The notes: generated by a model not told the origin, from the sequence alone. A stretch of 22,288 bases of DNA from an uncultured Cellvibrio sp. (GCA_937958105.1 CALFXJ010000049.1:1-22288); one strand, 5' to 3'; shown: positions 7,340 through 14,837, counted from the stretch's first letter. Translations and numbers: made by a program.

Positions 7340-8038
7340 TTAGTCCCTGGGAGGACGTGCGCCGAAGATATCCGTTCCGACCCGGACGATGGTCGCACCG
7401 CTGGCGATGGCCGCCTCCAGATCCCCCGACATCCCCATGGACAAGGTGTCCAGCTGGGTCAGCCCAGCCTCACGCAGAGACTCCAACGCATTGCGCAGAC
7501 GGCTGAATGCCACCCGTTGCCGGTGAGGATCATCGCAGGGCGCCGGTATACTCATCAAGCCACGCAGGCACAGATTTGGCAGCGCGCTCACCTGTTTCGC
7601 CAGCAGCGGCAGTTCAGCAAGGCTGGTGCCGGCCTTGGTTGCTTCATCATCGATATTCACTTGAATACAGACCTGCAATGCCGGGAGGCTGGATGGACGC
7701 TGGGCACTTAAGCGCTGTGCGGTCTTAATCCGGTCAATACTGTGAACCCAGTCAAAGTTTTCAGCAATGGCGCGGGTTTTGTTGGACTGAATAGGACCGA
7801 TAAAATGCCATTCAACGTCCGGCAGATGCCCAAGCGCCTGCTTTTTTTCCAGCGCTTCCTGCAGGTAATTTTCGCCAAACCGGCGCTGCCCCCACTGCCA
7901 GGCCTGCGCCACAGCAGCGGCAGGCTGGGTTTTGCTGACCGCTAACAGGTGAACATTCGCAGGGTCGCGGCCGGACTCCAGCGCAGCTTGTTGAATGCGC
8001 GCCATGACTTTGGCGAGATTGTCGTCTATCTTGTGCAT
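7340..8038 (-). CDS. yggS: YggS/PLPBP family pyridoxal phosphate homeostasis protein
   Basis: A 232-residue single-domain protein with the alanine-racemase-type TIM barrel that binds pyridoxal phosphate but lacks known catalysis. It keeps B6 vitamers and amino acid pools balanced. The PLP lysine is Lys36 in LLAVSKTQP. Other conserved segments are FGENYLQEALEK, WHFIGPIQSNK, VNIDDEATKAG, GLMSIPAP, SMGMSGDLEAAIASG and VRVGTDIFGAR. The ATG at 8038 gives a family-like N-terminus though the ribosome site is weak. First gene of the operon yggS-proC-yggT-yggU, divergent from pilT with 102 bases between the starts. Confidence 0.96.
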   Translation of the reverse strand: MHKIDDNLAKVMARIQQAALESGRDPANVHLLAVSKTQPAAAVAQAWQWGQRRFGENYLQEALEKKQALGHLPDVEWHFIGPIQSNKTRAIAENFDWVHSIDRIKTAQRLSAQRPSSLPALQVCIQVNIDDEATKAGTSLAELPLLAKQVSALPNLCLRGLMSIPAPCDDPHRQRVAFSRLRNALESLREAGLTQLDTLSMGMSGDLEAAIASGATIVRVGTDIFGARPPRD

Positions 8039-8107
8039 ATCCAGTATGAGAGTGTGCCGCCTGTTGATCGACCACCGGAGCCTGTGCTCCCTGTGCGGCT
8101 GAGATAA

Positions 8108-8135
8108 AAAATAATTGATTGATATAAGGTAGCAA
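8108..8135 (-). promoter_or_regulatory. Candidate promoter for yggS in the yggS-pilT divergent gap
   Basis: Minus-strand TTGCTA (8130-8135) and TATTTT (8108-8113) are spaced by 16 bases in the AT-rich part of the 102-base gap. The same gap must also hold the pilT promoter, for which I cannot pick convincing boxes. It also contains a small hairpin, GGAGC-CTGT-GCTCC, near 8078-8091. Confidence 0.3.
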
Positions 8136-8140
8136 GCAGT

Positions 8141-9175
8141 ATGGATATTACCGAACTCCTCGCCTTCAGCGCCAAACAGGGCGCGTCCGACTTACACCTT
8201 TCCGCCGGCCTGCCGCCAATGATCCGTGTCGATGGCGACGTGCGACGCATTAACCTGCCACCCATGGAGCACAAGCAGGTGCACAGTTTGATCTACGAGA
8301 TCATGAATGACAAGCAACGCAAGGACTACGAAGAATTCCTGGAAACCGACTTCTCTTTTGAGGTTCCGGGAGTGGCCCGTTTCCGGGTAAACGCCTTCAA
8401 CCAGAACCGTGGTGCCGGCGCCGTGTTCCGTACGATTCCGTCCAAAGTGCTCACCATGGAAGAGCTGGGTATGGGTAACGTCTTCCGCGATATCTGCGCG
8501 GTGCCCCGCGGGCTGGTACTGGTTACCGGACCTACAGGTTCGGGCAAGTCCACCACCCTTGCCGCAATGATTGACTACATCAACGACAACAAATACGAGC
8601 ACGTTCTCACCATCGAAGACCCTATCGAATTCGTACACGAGAGTAAAAAATGTCTCGTCAACCAGCGTGAAGTTCACCGCGATACCCACGGCTTCGCGGA
8701 AGCACTCCGCTCTGCCCTGCGGGAAGACCCCGACATCATCCTCGTTGGTGAGATGCGGGACCTGGAAACCATCCGCCTCGCTCTGACAGCAGCAGAAACC
8801 GGTCACCTGGTGTTCGGCACACTGCACACCACCTCCGCCGCAAAAACCATTGACCGGGTAGTCGACGTATTCCCGGCCAACGAAAAGGCCATGGTGCGTT
8901 CCATGTTGTCGGAATCACTGCAGGCGGTAATCTCCCAGACGCTGCTTAAGAAAAATGGTGGCGGCCGCGTCGCGGCTCATGAAATCATGCGCGGCACCCC
9001 GGCGATTCGTAACTTGATTCGTGAGGACAAAGTGGCGCAGATGTATTCTGCCATCCAGACCGGTGCGTCATTGGGCATGCAGACCATGGACCAGTGTCTG
9101 GCCGACCTCGTTGCACGGCGGGTCATCAGTCGCGAAGCGGCGCGCACCAAGGCGAAGATGCCGGAGAATTTCTAA
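8141..9175 (+). CDS. pilT: Type IV pilus retraction ATPase PilT
   Basis: Hexameric cytoplasmic ATPase at the base of the type IV pilus that drives pilus disassembly and so twitching, surface sensing and DNA uptake. It has 344 residues, the standard size. Motifs: Walker A GPTGSGKS (130-137), Asp box TIEDPIEF (157-164), Walker B DPDIILVGEMRD (196-207), His box TGHLVFGTLHT (220-230), and the C-terminal AIRNLIREDK element (288-297) that is specific for retraction ATPases. AAGG is 11 bases before ATG, a rather long spacing. pilU follows after 168 bases. Confidence 0.98.
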   Translation: MDITELLAFSAKQGASDLHLSAGLPPMIRVDGDVRRINLPPMEHKQVHSLIYEIMNDKQRKDYEEFLETDFSFEVPGVARFRVNAFNQNRGAGAVFRTIPSKVLTMEELGMGNVFRDICAVPRGLVLVTGPTGSGKSTTLAAMIDYINDNKYEHVLTIEDPIEFVHESKKCLVNQREVHRDTHGFAEALRSALREDPDIILVGEMRDLETIRLALTAAETGHLVFGTLHTTSAAKTIDRVVDVFPANEKAMVRSMLSESLQAVISQTLLKKNGGGRVAAHEIMRGTPAIRNLIREDKVAQMYSAIQTGASLGMQTMDQCLADLVARRVISREAARTKAKMPENF

Positions 9176-9343
9176 AGCTGGCCGGAAGATTATTTCTTTT
9201 TGCACCGACAAAAAAATGCGCGTGACGATGCAGCTGAACTTCAATATTTGTTAAATAAAAGGCGTACCGGGCATCCGCTGCAGGCGGGCCCGAAGGAATA
9301 TTTCCACGGGTTTCCGGCTACGCATTTCAAAAGGTAATGCATT
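9176..9343 (+). other. pilT-pilU intergenic segment with weak hairpins
   Basis: This 168-base gap is AT-rich in its first half. TTTTTG (9197-9202) and CAAAAA (9209-9214) form a weak AT hairpin soon after pilT. A GC-rich imperfect hairpin around GGGC-CCGC-GCGG-GCCC lies near 9268-9290. The gap is long enough to carry a separate pilU promoter, but I cannot identify one with confidence. Confidence 0.35.
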
Positions 9344-10489
9344 ATGGATTTTGATCGTTTATTAGCACTGATGGTAGAAAAAGGCGCGTCGGATTTATTT
9401 ATCACTGCCGGCGTTCCACCTTCCATCAAACTGCACGGCAAGATCGTTCCCGTTACCGCCACGCCCCTCGCGCCGGAGAAAGTTCGCGAACTTGTGCTGA
9501 GCGTGATGAATGAAAAACAGCGCAGTGAATTTCTGGACAATAAAGAACTCAACTTTGCAGTCAGCGCGCGGGGCATCGGTCGCTTCCGTGCCAGCGCGTT
9601 TTATCAGCGCAACCTGGCCGGCATGGTGCTGCGCCGCATTGAAACCAACATTCCACGCATTGACGACCTGGGCCTGCCGGAGATCATCAAAGAGCTGGCC
9701 ATGACCAAACGCGGCCTGATTATCTTCGTGGGTGCTACCGGTACCGGTAAGTCTACTTCGCTGGCTGCCATGATCGGTCACCGCAACCGCAACAGCAAAG
9801 GTCACATTATCTCTATCGAAGACCCGATCGAGTTTATCCACCAGCACGAAGGCTGCATCATCACCCAGCGCGAAGTGGGCATTGATACAGAATCGTTTGA
9901 GGTGGCCTTGAAGAACACCCTGCGTCAGGCCCCTGATGTAATCCTGATCGGTGAGGTGCGCTCCCGGGAAACCATGGACCACGCTATCGCCTTCGCAGAA
10001 ACTGGTCACCTGTGTCTCTGTACCCTGCACGCCAACAACGCCAACCAGGCGCTGGACCGTATCATTCACTTCTTCCCGGCGGATCGCCACCGTCAGCTGT
10101 GGATGGACCTGTCGCTCAACCTGAAAGCCATCGTTGCACAGCAGCTGATTCCGACACCGGATGGTCAGGGCCGTCGCGCCTGTCTCGAAGTCCTGATCAA
10201 TACGCCGCTGGCGCAGGACATGATTCGTAAGGGTGAAGTAGCGGACCTGAAAGAGTTGATGAAAAAATCCACCGAACTGGGCATGCAGACCTTTGACCAG
10301 GCACTTTATGAGCTGTATGACAATGGTGAGATCACTTATGAAGACGCACTGCTCCATGCGGACTCCCCTAACGACCTGCGTCTGATGATCAAACTTGGCT
10401 CAGAAACCGATGCGACCTATCTGTCTCACGCCGCCGATGGTTTATCCATTCAGGATGACGACACCAACAATCGGGGAAGGATGTTTTAA
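9344..10489 (+). CDS. pilU: Type IV pilus accessory retraction ATPase PilU
   Basis: PilT paralogue that works together with PilT to increase retraction force. It has 381 residues, longer than PilT by a C-terminal extension ending DDDTNNRGRMF, as is normal for PilU. Motifs: Walker A GATGTGKS (130-137), SIEDPIEF Asp box, Walker B APDVILIGEVRS and TGHLCLCTLHA His box. The AIRNLIRE element of PilT is replaced by a degenerate PLAQDMIRKGE, a known PilT/PilU difference. AAGG lies 9 bases before ATG. The gene ends 11 bases before a strong hairpin and is convergent with ruvX. Confidence 0.97.
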   Translation: MDFDRLLALMVEKGASDLFITAGVPPSIKLHGKIVPVTATPLAPEKVRELVLSVMNEKQRSEFLDNKELNFAVSARGIGRFRASAFYQRNLAGMVLRRIETNIPRIDDLGLPEIIKELAMTKRGLIIFVGATGTGKSTSLAAMIGHRNRNSKGHIISIEDPIEFIHQHEGCIITQREVGIDTESFEVALKNTLRQAPDVILIGEVRSRETMDHAIAFAETGHLCLCTLHANNANQALDRIIHFFPADRHRQLWMDLSLNLKAIVAQQLIPTPDGQGRRACLEVLINTPLAQDMIRKGEVADLKELMKKSTELGMQTFDQALYELYDNGEITYEDALLHADSPNDLRLMIKLGSETDATYLSHAADGLSIQDDDTNNRGRMF

Positions 10490-10500
10490 GCAGGAGAAGG

Positions 10501-10526
10501 GTCGGATCAACCCAGCGTGATCCGAC
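10501..10526. terminator. Shared hairpin between convergent pilU and ruvX
   Basis: GTCGGATCA and TGATCCGAC form a perfect 9-bp stem with an 8-base loop. It fills the gap between the pilU stop and the ruvX stop, which it touches. There is no strong T tract on either side, so it is probably a bidirectional end-of-transcript structure, with termination efficiency uncertain. Confidence 0.6.
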
Positions 10527-10955
10527 TCAGCTGGACACGGGTTTGCAATTTTGCAGCCAGCCTTCAAGAATCAAACGGGCGGCAATGGAATCAACCGGGT
10601 TGTTTTTGTAGTCACGGGAGCCGCCCCGCTCCATAACCTCACCCTTTGCCGCAAAGCTGGTCAGCCGCTCATCGACCAGCTCCACTTTTACACCAAAACG
10701 CCCGTGCAGGCGATTGGCAAATTTGCGGGCGCGGGCACTCAGCTCACTCTCACTGCCATCCATGTTCAACGGCAACCCCACCAGCACCAGATCCGGCTGC
10801 CATTCCTGCAGAAGCTTTTCCACCTGCTGCCAGTCCGGTACACCATCCCGCGCTTTTAATGGAGACTGCTCTGTTGCTGAACAGGTAAGCGTTTGACCTG
10901 AGGCGACTCCAATATTGCGAGTCCCATAGTCAAACGCGAGTAAGGTTTTATTCAT
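10527..10955 (-). CDS. ruvX: RuvX/YqgF, Holliday junction resolvase-like nuclease
   Basis: A 142-residue RNase H-fold protein. Family members are implicated in resolving recombination intermediates and in maturing the 5' end of 16S rRNA. Conserved acids: Asp9 in LLAFDYGTRNIGVA, the VDERLTS segment near 94-100 and Asp122 in NPVDSIAARLILE. GLPLNMDG (60-67) and ARARKFANRL are also diagnostic. The start gives the normal N-terminus although no good ribosome site precedes it. It follows yqgE after 98 bases and is the last gene of the gshB-tonB-yqgE-ruvX group. In Pseudomonas, pyrR-pyrB-pyrC follow here; in this window pilU follows directly. Confidence 0.95.
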   Translation of the reverse strand: MNKTLLAFDYGTRNIGVASGQTLTCSATEQSPLKARDGVPDWQQVEKLLQEWQPDLVLVGLPLNMDGSESELSARARKFANRLHGRFGVKVELVDERLTSFAAKGEVMERGGSRDYKNNPVDSIAARLILEGWLQNCKPVSS

Positions 10956-11036
10956 GGAGAGTGATGAAAACGGTTATTGAGATCAGCTGCAGTCGCCATG
11001 GGCGCAGTTACTGCAAATGCTTGTTGTACTTCGGAC

Positions 11037-11065
11037 GGGCCGCGTAAAAAATTTTACGCGTGCCC
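11037..11065 (-). terminator. Hairpin overlapping the yqgE stop codon
   Basis: CGCGTAAAA and TTTTACGCG form a 9-bp stem with a 2-base loop, extended by GGGC/GCCC with one bulged base to about 13 bp. The yqgE TAA stop lies inside the stem. There is no T tract after it on the minus strand, though the stem's own A/T run is unusual. It may act as a partial terminator or a 3'-end stability element between yqgE and ruvX. Confidence 0.45.
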
Positions 11066-11644
11066 TGCCACACTGGAGATAAGATTCAGGTCAATTCCCA
11101 GCGGCTGCGCAGCCGCAGCCCAGCGCTGCTCCGGGGGAGTATGGAAGATGATGTTGCTGTCGGCAGGCAAGGTCAGCCAGGAGTTGGCAGCAACCTCTGC
11201 CTCAAGCTGGCCTTCGCCCCATCCGGCATATCCCAATGCAATCAGATATTCCTCAGGTCCACGACCTTCAGCCAGTGCCTCGATGATATCCCGCGAGGCC
11301 GTCAGGTTGATGCGCGGAGAAATCTTGAGGGTGGACTGCCACTCCTTCTCGCTGGAGTGCAACACAAAGCCGCGCTCAATCTGTACCGGCCCTCCGGCGA
11401 AGACTGCCTGATTGCCGATGCCGGCCTGATCAGTCAACTCCATCTGCACGAAAATATCGCGAATAAATAATGGCATCGCATTATTTATAACGATGCCCAT
11501 GGCGCCCTTCTCTGTGTGTTCACAGATATAAGTAACGGCATGGGCAAAAGCGGAATCACGCATGCCCGGCATTGCAATCAGGAAGTGATCGCGCAGGCTG
11601 CCGGCGGTAAGTTCAGATTTAGTGAGATCGTCGTATGTTGTCAT
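11054..11644 (-). CDS. yqgE: YqgE/AlgH family protein (DUF179)
   Basis: A 196-residue protein of the UPF0301/YqgE family. In Pseudomonas the homologue was named AlgH as an alginate regulator; the biochemical function is unknown. Conserved features: LRDHFLIAMPGMRDSAFAHAV near the N-terminus, ICEHTEKGAMGIVINN, the GGPVQ motif with ERGFVLH, and LIALGYAGWGEGQLE in the C-terminal half. It sits between a tonB-like gene (65 bases upstream) and ruvX, an arrangement conserved in gammaproteobacteria. The upstream gap is AT-rich and holds a weak promoter candidate. No obvious ribosome site is seen. Confidence 0.93.
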   Translation of the reverse strand: MTTYDDLTKSELTAGSLRDHFLIAMPGMRDSAFAHAVTYICEHTEKGAMGIVINNAMPLFIRDIFVQMELTDQAGIGNQAVFAGGPVQIERGFVLHSSEKEWQSTLKISPRINLTASRDIIEALAEGRGPEEYLIALGYAGWGEGQLEAEVAANSWLTLPADSNIIFHTPPEQRWAAAAQPLGIDLNLISSVAGHA

Positions 11645-11662
11645 AATTTCAGTATTGGGGGC

Positions 11663-11690
11663 TTATTAAACTAATACAAGCTAATCGCAA
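11663..11690 (-). promoter_or_regulatory. Weak internal promoter candidate before yqgE
   Basis: Minus-strand TTGCGA (11685-11690) and TAATAA (11663-11668) are spaced by 16 bases, in a 65-base AT-rich gap between the tonB-like gene and yqgE. Support is limited to base composition and spacing. It would let yqgE-ruvX be expressed apart from gshB-tonB. Confidence 0.25.
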
Positions 11691-11709
11691 AAATTAATCC
11701 TGCGCGAGC

Positions 11710-12609
11710 TCACTCCGCTGAAGTAGACAGGCCCGTTATCTCAAAATTCCAAGTGCGGATAATCTGCAAGCGGTCGGCCTGCTGGCGGATCTCCGGTGGG
11801 AAAGCCGCAAAAGGTGCGGCAAGACGCACAATCTGGCGCGCAGCATCATCAAATATACGCTGTCCTGAGGATTGCAATATCTCTATTTCATGGATGGTCC
11901 CGTCAGGATTGATCACGACCGACAGCCGCAGCTGGCCGGTAATACGGCGATTCAGTGCCTCCTGGGGATAATTTTTGTTGCCCACCTGCTCAATCTTGGT
12001 GCTCCATTCATGCAGATATTTAGCATCAAAAGATTCTTTGGTGGAAACCGAAGTCAATGTACGGATACGCGGTCGCTTGGCGTATTCCTGACGCTGGCGA
12101 TCCAGCTTCGCCTGAAGGCTGGCAATCTCCGTCGTAAAAGTCTGCTCCTGCAAGAGACCGTCGCGCTGCTGCTGTTCATCCAGCGGCTCCGGGTCCGTCT
12201 GCACCTCCACCTGACGTCGGCTATCCGCCGTGGTACTGATCAATTGATCATCCTTGCGCTCATTGGGAGAAGCAGCCTGGGTTTGCGGCATAGGATTCAC
12301 ATCGCGCACCTCAGAATCCGCAAATTCAGCCTGACGCTCGGTAGTTAATTGCTTGGCTTCATCCTCGGTGCCGCTGGCTTCCTGATTGTGCTGGGCGATG
12401 AAATCTGCCTGATCCGGCGCCTTGGCAGACTTGTGAGTCGCCAGCGTAATCTCCAGCGTCCGGGACTGGTTGGGCTGCTGCAGGTTGAATCCCACCCCGA
12501 GAATGATCAGGGCGTGCACCACCACCGCCAGAAAGAAGGTAAAGCTCAACCGATCGCCAGTGTCGACGCGAGCCTCATCAAGTACCGGTGAGATAGCCGC
12601 AGAACTCAT
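11710..12609 (-). CDS. TonB-like energy transducer, possibly the pilus-linked TonB3 type
   Basis: A 299-residue inner-membrane-anchored protein with TonB architecture. It has one N-terminal transmembrane helix (about 22-40), a long polar periplasmic stretch rich in Gln, Glu and Asp with a short coiled coil near 145-180, and a C-terminal TonB domain from about 205 (NYPQEALNRRITGQLRLSVVINPDGTI, then SSGQRIFDDAARQIVRLA, ending RTWNFEI). The linker lacks the Pro-Glu/Pro-Lys repeats of classical TonB. No exbB or exbD gene is nearby. ATG overlaps the gshB stop in an ATGA, so the two are translationally coupled. In Pseudomonas aeruginosa the paralogue at the same locus, tonB3, is reported to be needed for twitching and pilus assembly; a similar role here is inferred from position. 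Confidence 0.88.
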   Translation of the reverse strand: MSSAAISPVLDEARVDTGDRLSFTFFLAVVVHALIILGVGFNLQQPNQSRTLEITLATHKSAKAPDQADFIAQHNQEASGTEDEAKQLTTERQAEFADSEVRDVNPMPQTQAASPNERKDDQLISTTADSRRQVEVQTDPEPLDEQQQRDGLLQEQTFTTEIASLQAKLDRQRQEYAKRPRIRTLTSVSTKESFDAKYLHEWSTKIEQVGNKNYPQEALNRRITGQLRLSVVINPDGTIHEIEILQSSGQRIFDDAARQIVRLAAPFAAFPPEIRQQADRLQIIRTWNFEITGLSTSAE

Positions 12610-13574
12610 CGTGCAGATATACCTTTGGCGGCCAGATATCGGGCAATGGCATCCATGAAACGAGCCCCAATATGGGTGTCGTACGCCTTATCGATCTCCC
12701 GGGCACAGGTGGGGCTGGTGACGTTGATCTCGGTCAGATAATCGCCAATGACATCCAGCCCTACGAACAACAAGCCCTTGGCTTTCAAGGTCGGCGCCAC
12801 CTGCTCCACAATCCAACGGTCGCGGTCACTCAACGGCTGCGCCACTCCGGTGCCGCCGGCTGCCAGATTGCCCCGGGTTTCCCCCTGTGCCGGAACACGT
12901 GCCAGGCAATACGGAACCGCCTCACCATCAATAACCAGAATACGCTTGTCCCCGGCGCTGATCTCCGGGATATAACGCTGCGCCATGGTCAGCTGGGTGC
13001 CGTGCTGGGTCAGGGTCTCGAGAATCACCCCGACGTTGGGGTCGTCGGCCCGGCAGCGGAAGATACTGCTTCCCCCCATGCCATCCAGCGGCTTGAAGAT
13101 TACATCCTGATGCTGACGGTGAAAGTCGCGCAACTGTTGAGCGTTACGGCTGACCAGCACAGGGGGGCAACATTGGGGGAACTGGGTAGCGAAGACTTTC
13201 TCATTGCAGTCACGGAGGCTCTGCGGCTTATTCAGAACCAGGGTGCCCTGTTTTTCCGCCGCTTCGAGGATATAGGTGCTATATATATATTCATTGTCAA
13301 AAGGTGGATCTTTGCGCATGAGGATGACGTTTATGTCCCCAAGGGACTTGTCCTCCCGCGGACCCAGCTCGTACCAGGTTTCGGCGTTGTCGGCGACAAA
13401 TAAAGCTCTCACACTGGCGCGGGCTTCGCCCTGTAACAGATAGAGATCACTTTGTTCCATATAATAGAGATCCCAGCCCCGCTCCTGAGCAGCCAGCAGT
13501 AACGCCAGGGTGGTATCTTTGTAGTATTTGATGCTTGCGATGGGATCCATCACAACACCGAGAGAGATAGTCAT
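12606..13574 (-). CDS. gshB: Glutathione synthetase
   Basis: ATP-grasp enzyme joining gamma-glutamylcysteine and glycine to make glutathione, the second step of the pathway; cytoplasmic. With this start it has 322 residues. Motifs: LGVVMDPI at the N-terminus, ILMRKDPPFDNEYIY, LNKPQSLRDCNEKVF, ATP-grasp loop KPLDGMGGSSIF, AQRYIPEISAGDKRILVIDG, PAQGETRGNLAAGGTG and the Mg-binding INVTSPTC. An upstream in-frame ATG at 13601 would add 9 residues, but MTISLGVVMDPIASI matches the usual family start, so I prefer 13574. First gene of a minus-strand group with tonB-like, yqgE and ruvX, divergent from pilG. Confidence 0.96.
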   Translation of the reverse strand: MTISLGVVMDPIASIKYYKDTTLALLLAAQERGWDLYYMEQSDLYLLQGEARASVRALFVADNAETWYELGPREDKSLGDINVILMRKDPPFDNEYIYSTYILEAAEKQGTLVLNKPQSLRDCNEKVFATQFPQCCPPVLVSRNAQQLRDFHRQHQDVIFKPLDGMGGSSIFRCRADDPNVGVILETLTQHGTQLTMAQRYIPEISAGDKRILVIDGEAVPYCLARVPAQGETRGNLAAGGTGVAQPLSDRDRWIVEQVAPTLKAKGLLFVGLDVIGDYLTEINVTSPTCAREIDKAYDTHIGARFMDAIARYLAAKGISAR

Positions 13575-13631
13575 AAAATCTTTTTCACCGGTAGCTGGCA
13601 TTGTATTTGCCGGAAATGGTTATGCGGACTA

Positions 13632-13660
13632 AAGTTAAGTCCTCAAAGCTATTAAAGCAA
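13632..13660 (-). promoter_or_regulatory. Candidate sigma-70 promoter for gshB
   Basis: Minus-strand TTGCTT (13655-13660) and TAACTT (13632-13637) are separated by exactly 17 bases, about 58 bases before the gshB ATG. Each box matches consensus at several positions. Confidence 0.35.
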
Positions 13661-13830
13661 GAGGGTTTAGTACCGCCCATAATGTTCAGCTCTAAGGAAG
13701 CGCGAAAACGAACGGATTCTTTATATATTCAAGTAGTTATAGATAAACCTTAAAAACTGTGTTAAAAGTTTGCATGGCGCTTGTTACGACGGCCCACATG
13801 CCGTTCTTCCGTGTTTGATAGACATAATTA

Positions 13831-13846
13831 TGTGACACGGGTCGCA
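13831..13846 (+). promoter_or_regulatory. CRP/Vfr-like binding site upstream of pilG
   Basis: TGTGA-CACGGG-TCGCA has the CRP/Vfr consensus layout TGTGA-N6-TCACA with nine of ten consensus bases. Its left half overlaps the palindrome ACATAATTATGT. The centre is about 58 bases before the pilG ATG. In Pseudomonas, Vfr with cAMP acts downstream of the Pil-Chp system and controls pilus genes, so a site here would close a regulatory loop. The distance to the possible -10 at 13874 does not fit an ideal class II promoter, so I keep this as a candidate. Confidence 0.45.
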
Positions 13847-13896
13847 AGATCTGGCGGTGTCATGACAATGAAATATAAAGGCAAAGGTCAGAGTTT

Positions 13897-14289
13897 ATGG
13901 ACGTAAGTTTGGAAAGCTTGAAGGTGATGGTTATCGATGACAGTAAAACCATCCGCCGAACAGCAGAAACCTTGCTCAAGAAAGCAGGTTGTACGGTAGT
14001 AACAGCCACCGACGGCTTCGATGCCCTCGCAAAAATTGCCGATACCCGCCCCGATATTATCTTTGTCGATATCATGATGCCTCGTTTGGACGGTTATCAA
14101 ACCTGTGCCTTAATCAAGAATAACAGCGAATTCAAGACCACACCGGTCATCATGTTGTCCAGCAAAGATGGTTTATTCGACAAAGCCAAAGGACGGATTG
14201 TCGGTTCCGACCAATATCTAACAAAACCCTTCAGCAAAAGCGAATTGCTCGATGCCATCCAGGCACACGTCAAGCACGCCACTGCTTAA
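13897..14289 (+). CDS. pilG: Twitching motility response regulator PilG
   Basis: A 130-residue stand-alone CheY-type receiver. Acid pocket Asp14-Asp15 (MVIDDSK), phospho-acceptor Asp58 in FVDIMMP, switch Ser in VIMLSSKDG and Lys110 in LTKPFS are all present, so it should be phosphorylated by the ChpA kinase. In Pseudomonas PilG promotes pilus extension and cAMP signalling. It is the first gene of pilGHIJK-chpA and has the usual 10-residue N-terminal lead before the receiver. AAAGG lies 9 bases before ATG, and pilH follows after 67 bases. Confidence 0.96.
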   Translation: MDVSLESLKVMVIDDSKTIRRTAETLLKKAGCTVVTATDGFDALAKIADTRPDIIFVDIMMPRLDGYQTCALIKNNSEFKTTPVIMLSSKDGLFDKAKGRIVGSDQYLTKPFSKSELLDAIQAHVKHATA

Positions 14290-14356
14290 CGAAGAGTGGG
14301 CGGATACGTTCAACCAATGGATTGCTTAACTAGAAGTTTTTTAATTTGGGGTAACT

Positions 14357-14719
14357 ATGGCCAGAGTATTGATTATCGACGACTCACCGACTGAGACTTA
14401 CAAGTTGACCAGCATGCTGGAAAAGCATGGACACACGGTGCTCACTGCAGAAAATGGCGAAGACGGTATTGCTCTGGCCCAGAAAGAGCAGCCAGACGTC
14501 ATCCTTATGGACATCGTCATGCCGGGTCTCAATGGTTTCCAGGCAACACGTCAGCTTTCCAAGCTGCCGGAGACGTCACACATCCCGGTCATCATCGTAA
14601 CAACTAAAGATCAACAGACTGACCGCGTATGGGGCATGCGTCAGGGCGCCAAAGATTATCTGGCAAAGCCCATTGAAGCAGACGTATTAATGGCAGCAAT
14701 CGCCCAGGTTATGCGCTAA
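14357..14719 (+). CDS. pilH: Twitching motility response regulator PilH
   Basis: A 120-residue stand-alone receiver. Asp8-Asp9 (LIIDDSP), phospho-acceptor Asp52 in LMDIVMPGLNGF, Thr82-Thr83 in IIVTTKDQ and Lys104 in YLAKPIE are intact. In Pseudomonas PilH balances PilG, acting as a second output or phosphate sink of the Pil-Chp pathway. A ribosome site GGGGT precedes ATG by about 5 bases. The 118-base gap to pilI holds a small hairpin, so the downstream genes may be expressed at a different level. Confidence 0.96.
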   Translation: MARVLIIDDSPTETYKLTSMLEKHGHTVLTAENGEDGIALAQKEQPDVILMDIVMPGLNGFQATRQLSKLPETSHIPVIIVTTKDQQTDRVWGMRQGAKDYLAKPIEADVLMAAIAQVMR

Positions 14720-14731
14720 GTTTCAAGGAAA

Positions 14732-14746
14732 GATCTGTACCAGATC
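14732..14746 (+). other. Small hairpin between pilH and pilI
   Basis: GATCTG-TAC-CAGATC is a perfect 6-bp inverted repeat with a 3-base loop, 12 bases after the pilH stop. It is followed by an AT-rich stretch but no T run. It may attenuate or stabilise the message; the support is structural only. Confidence 0.35.
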
Positions 14747-14837
14747 ATTGGAATTTAATAACAAACGCACCGGACAGCCACTCTGTTATCTACAGACATC
14801 CTGGTGGCCGCTTGGTGAGTAGGGAATATATCGGTCT

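Larger units (their letters stand above)
13575..13896. promoter_or_regulatory. Divergent gshB-pilG control region
   Basis: These 322 bases contain no gene I can support. The part from about 13700 to 13780 is AT-rich. A gshB promoter candidate lies at 13632-13660. On the pilG side are a 12-base palindrome ACATAATTATGT (13822-13833), flanking CCGTGT/ACACGG arms (13809-13814, 13835-13840), a CRP/Vfr-like site (13831-13846) and a possible -10, TATAAA (13874-13879), without a recognisable -35. AAAGG at 13883-13887 serves as the pilG ribosome site. Confidence 0.5.

Noticed and set aside
7812..8135. Minus-strand 107-codon open frame overlapping the start of yggS
   Set aside because: Out of frame with yggS, biased composition, no family resemblance; yggS explains the region.
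9395..10357. Minus-strand open frame (320 codons) antisense to pilU
   Set aside because: pilU is complete with all ATPase motifs; the opposite frame is a by-product of its codon use. The similar frames opposite pilT (8192-8827), pilJ (15760-16743) and gshB (12672-13403) are rejected for the same reason.
8141..10489. pilT and pilU as a recent gene duplication
   Set aside because: They share domain order but differ at most positions and in the C-terminal element. They are old paralogues found side by side in many genomes.
13575..13896. Small gene or small RNA in the gshB-pilG gap
   Set aside because: No open frame with a ribosome site and no convincing promoter-terminator pair; the segment is better explained as divergent control DNA.
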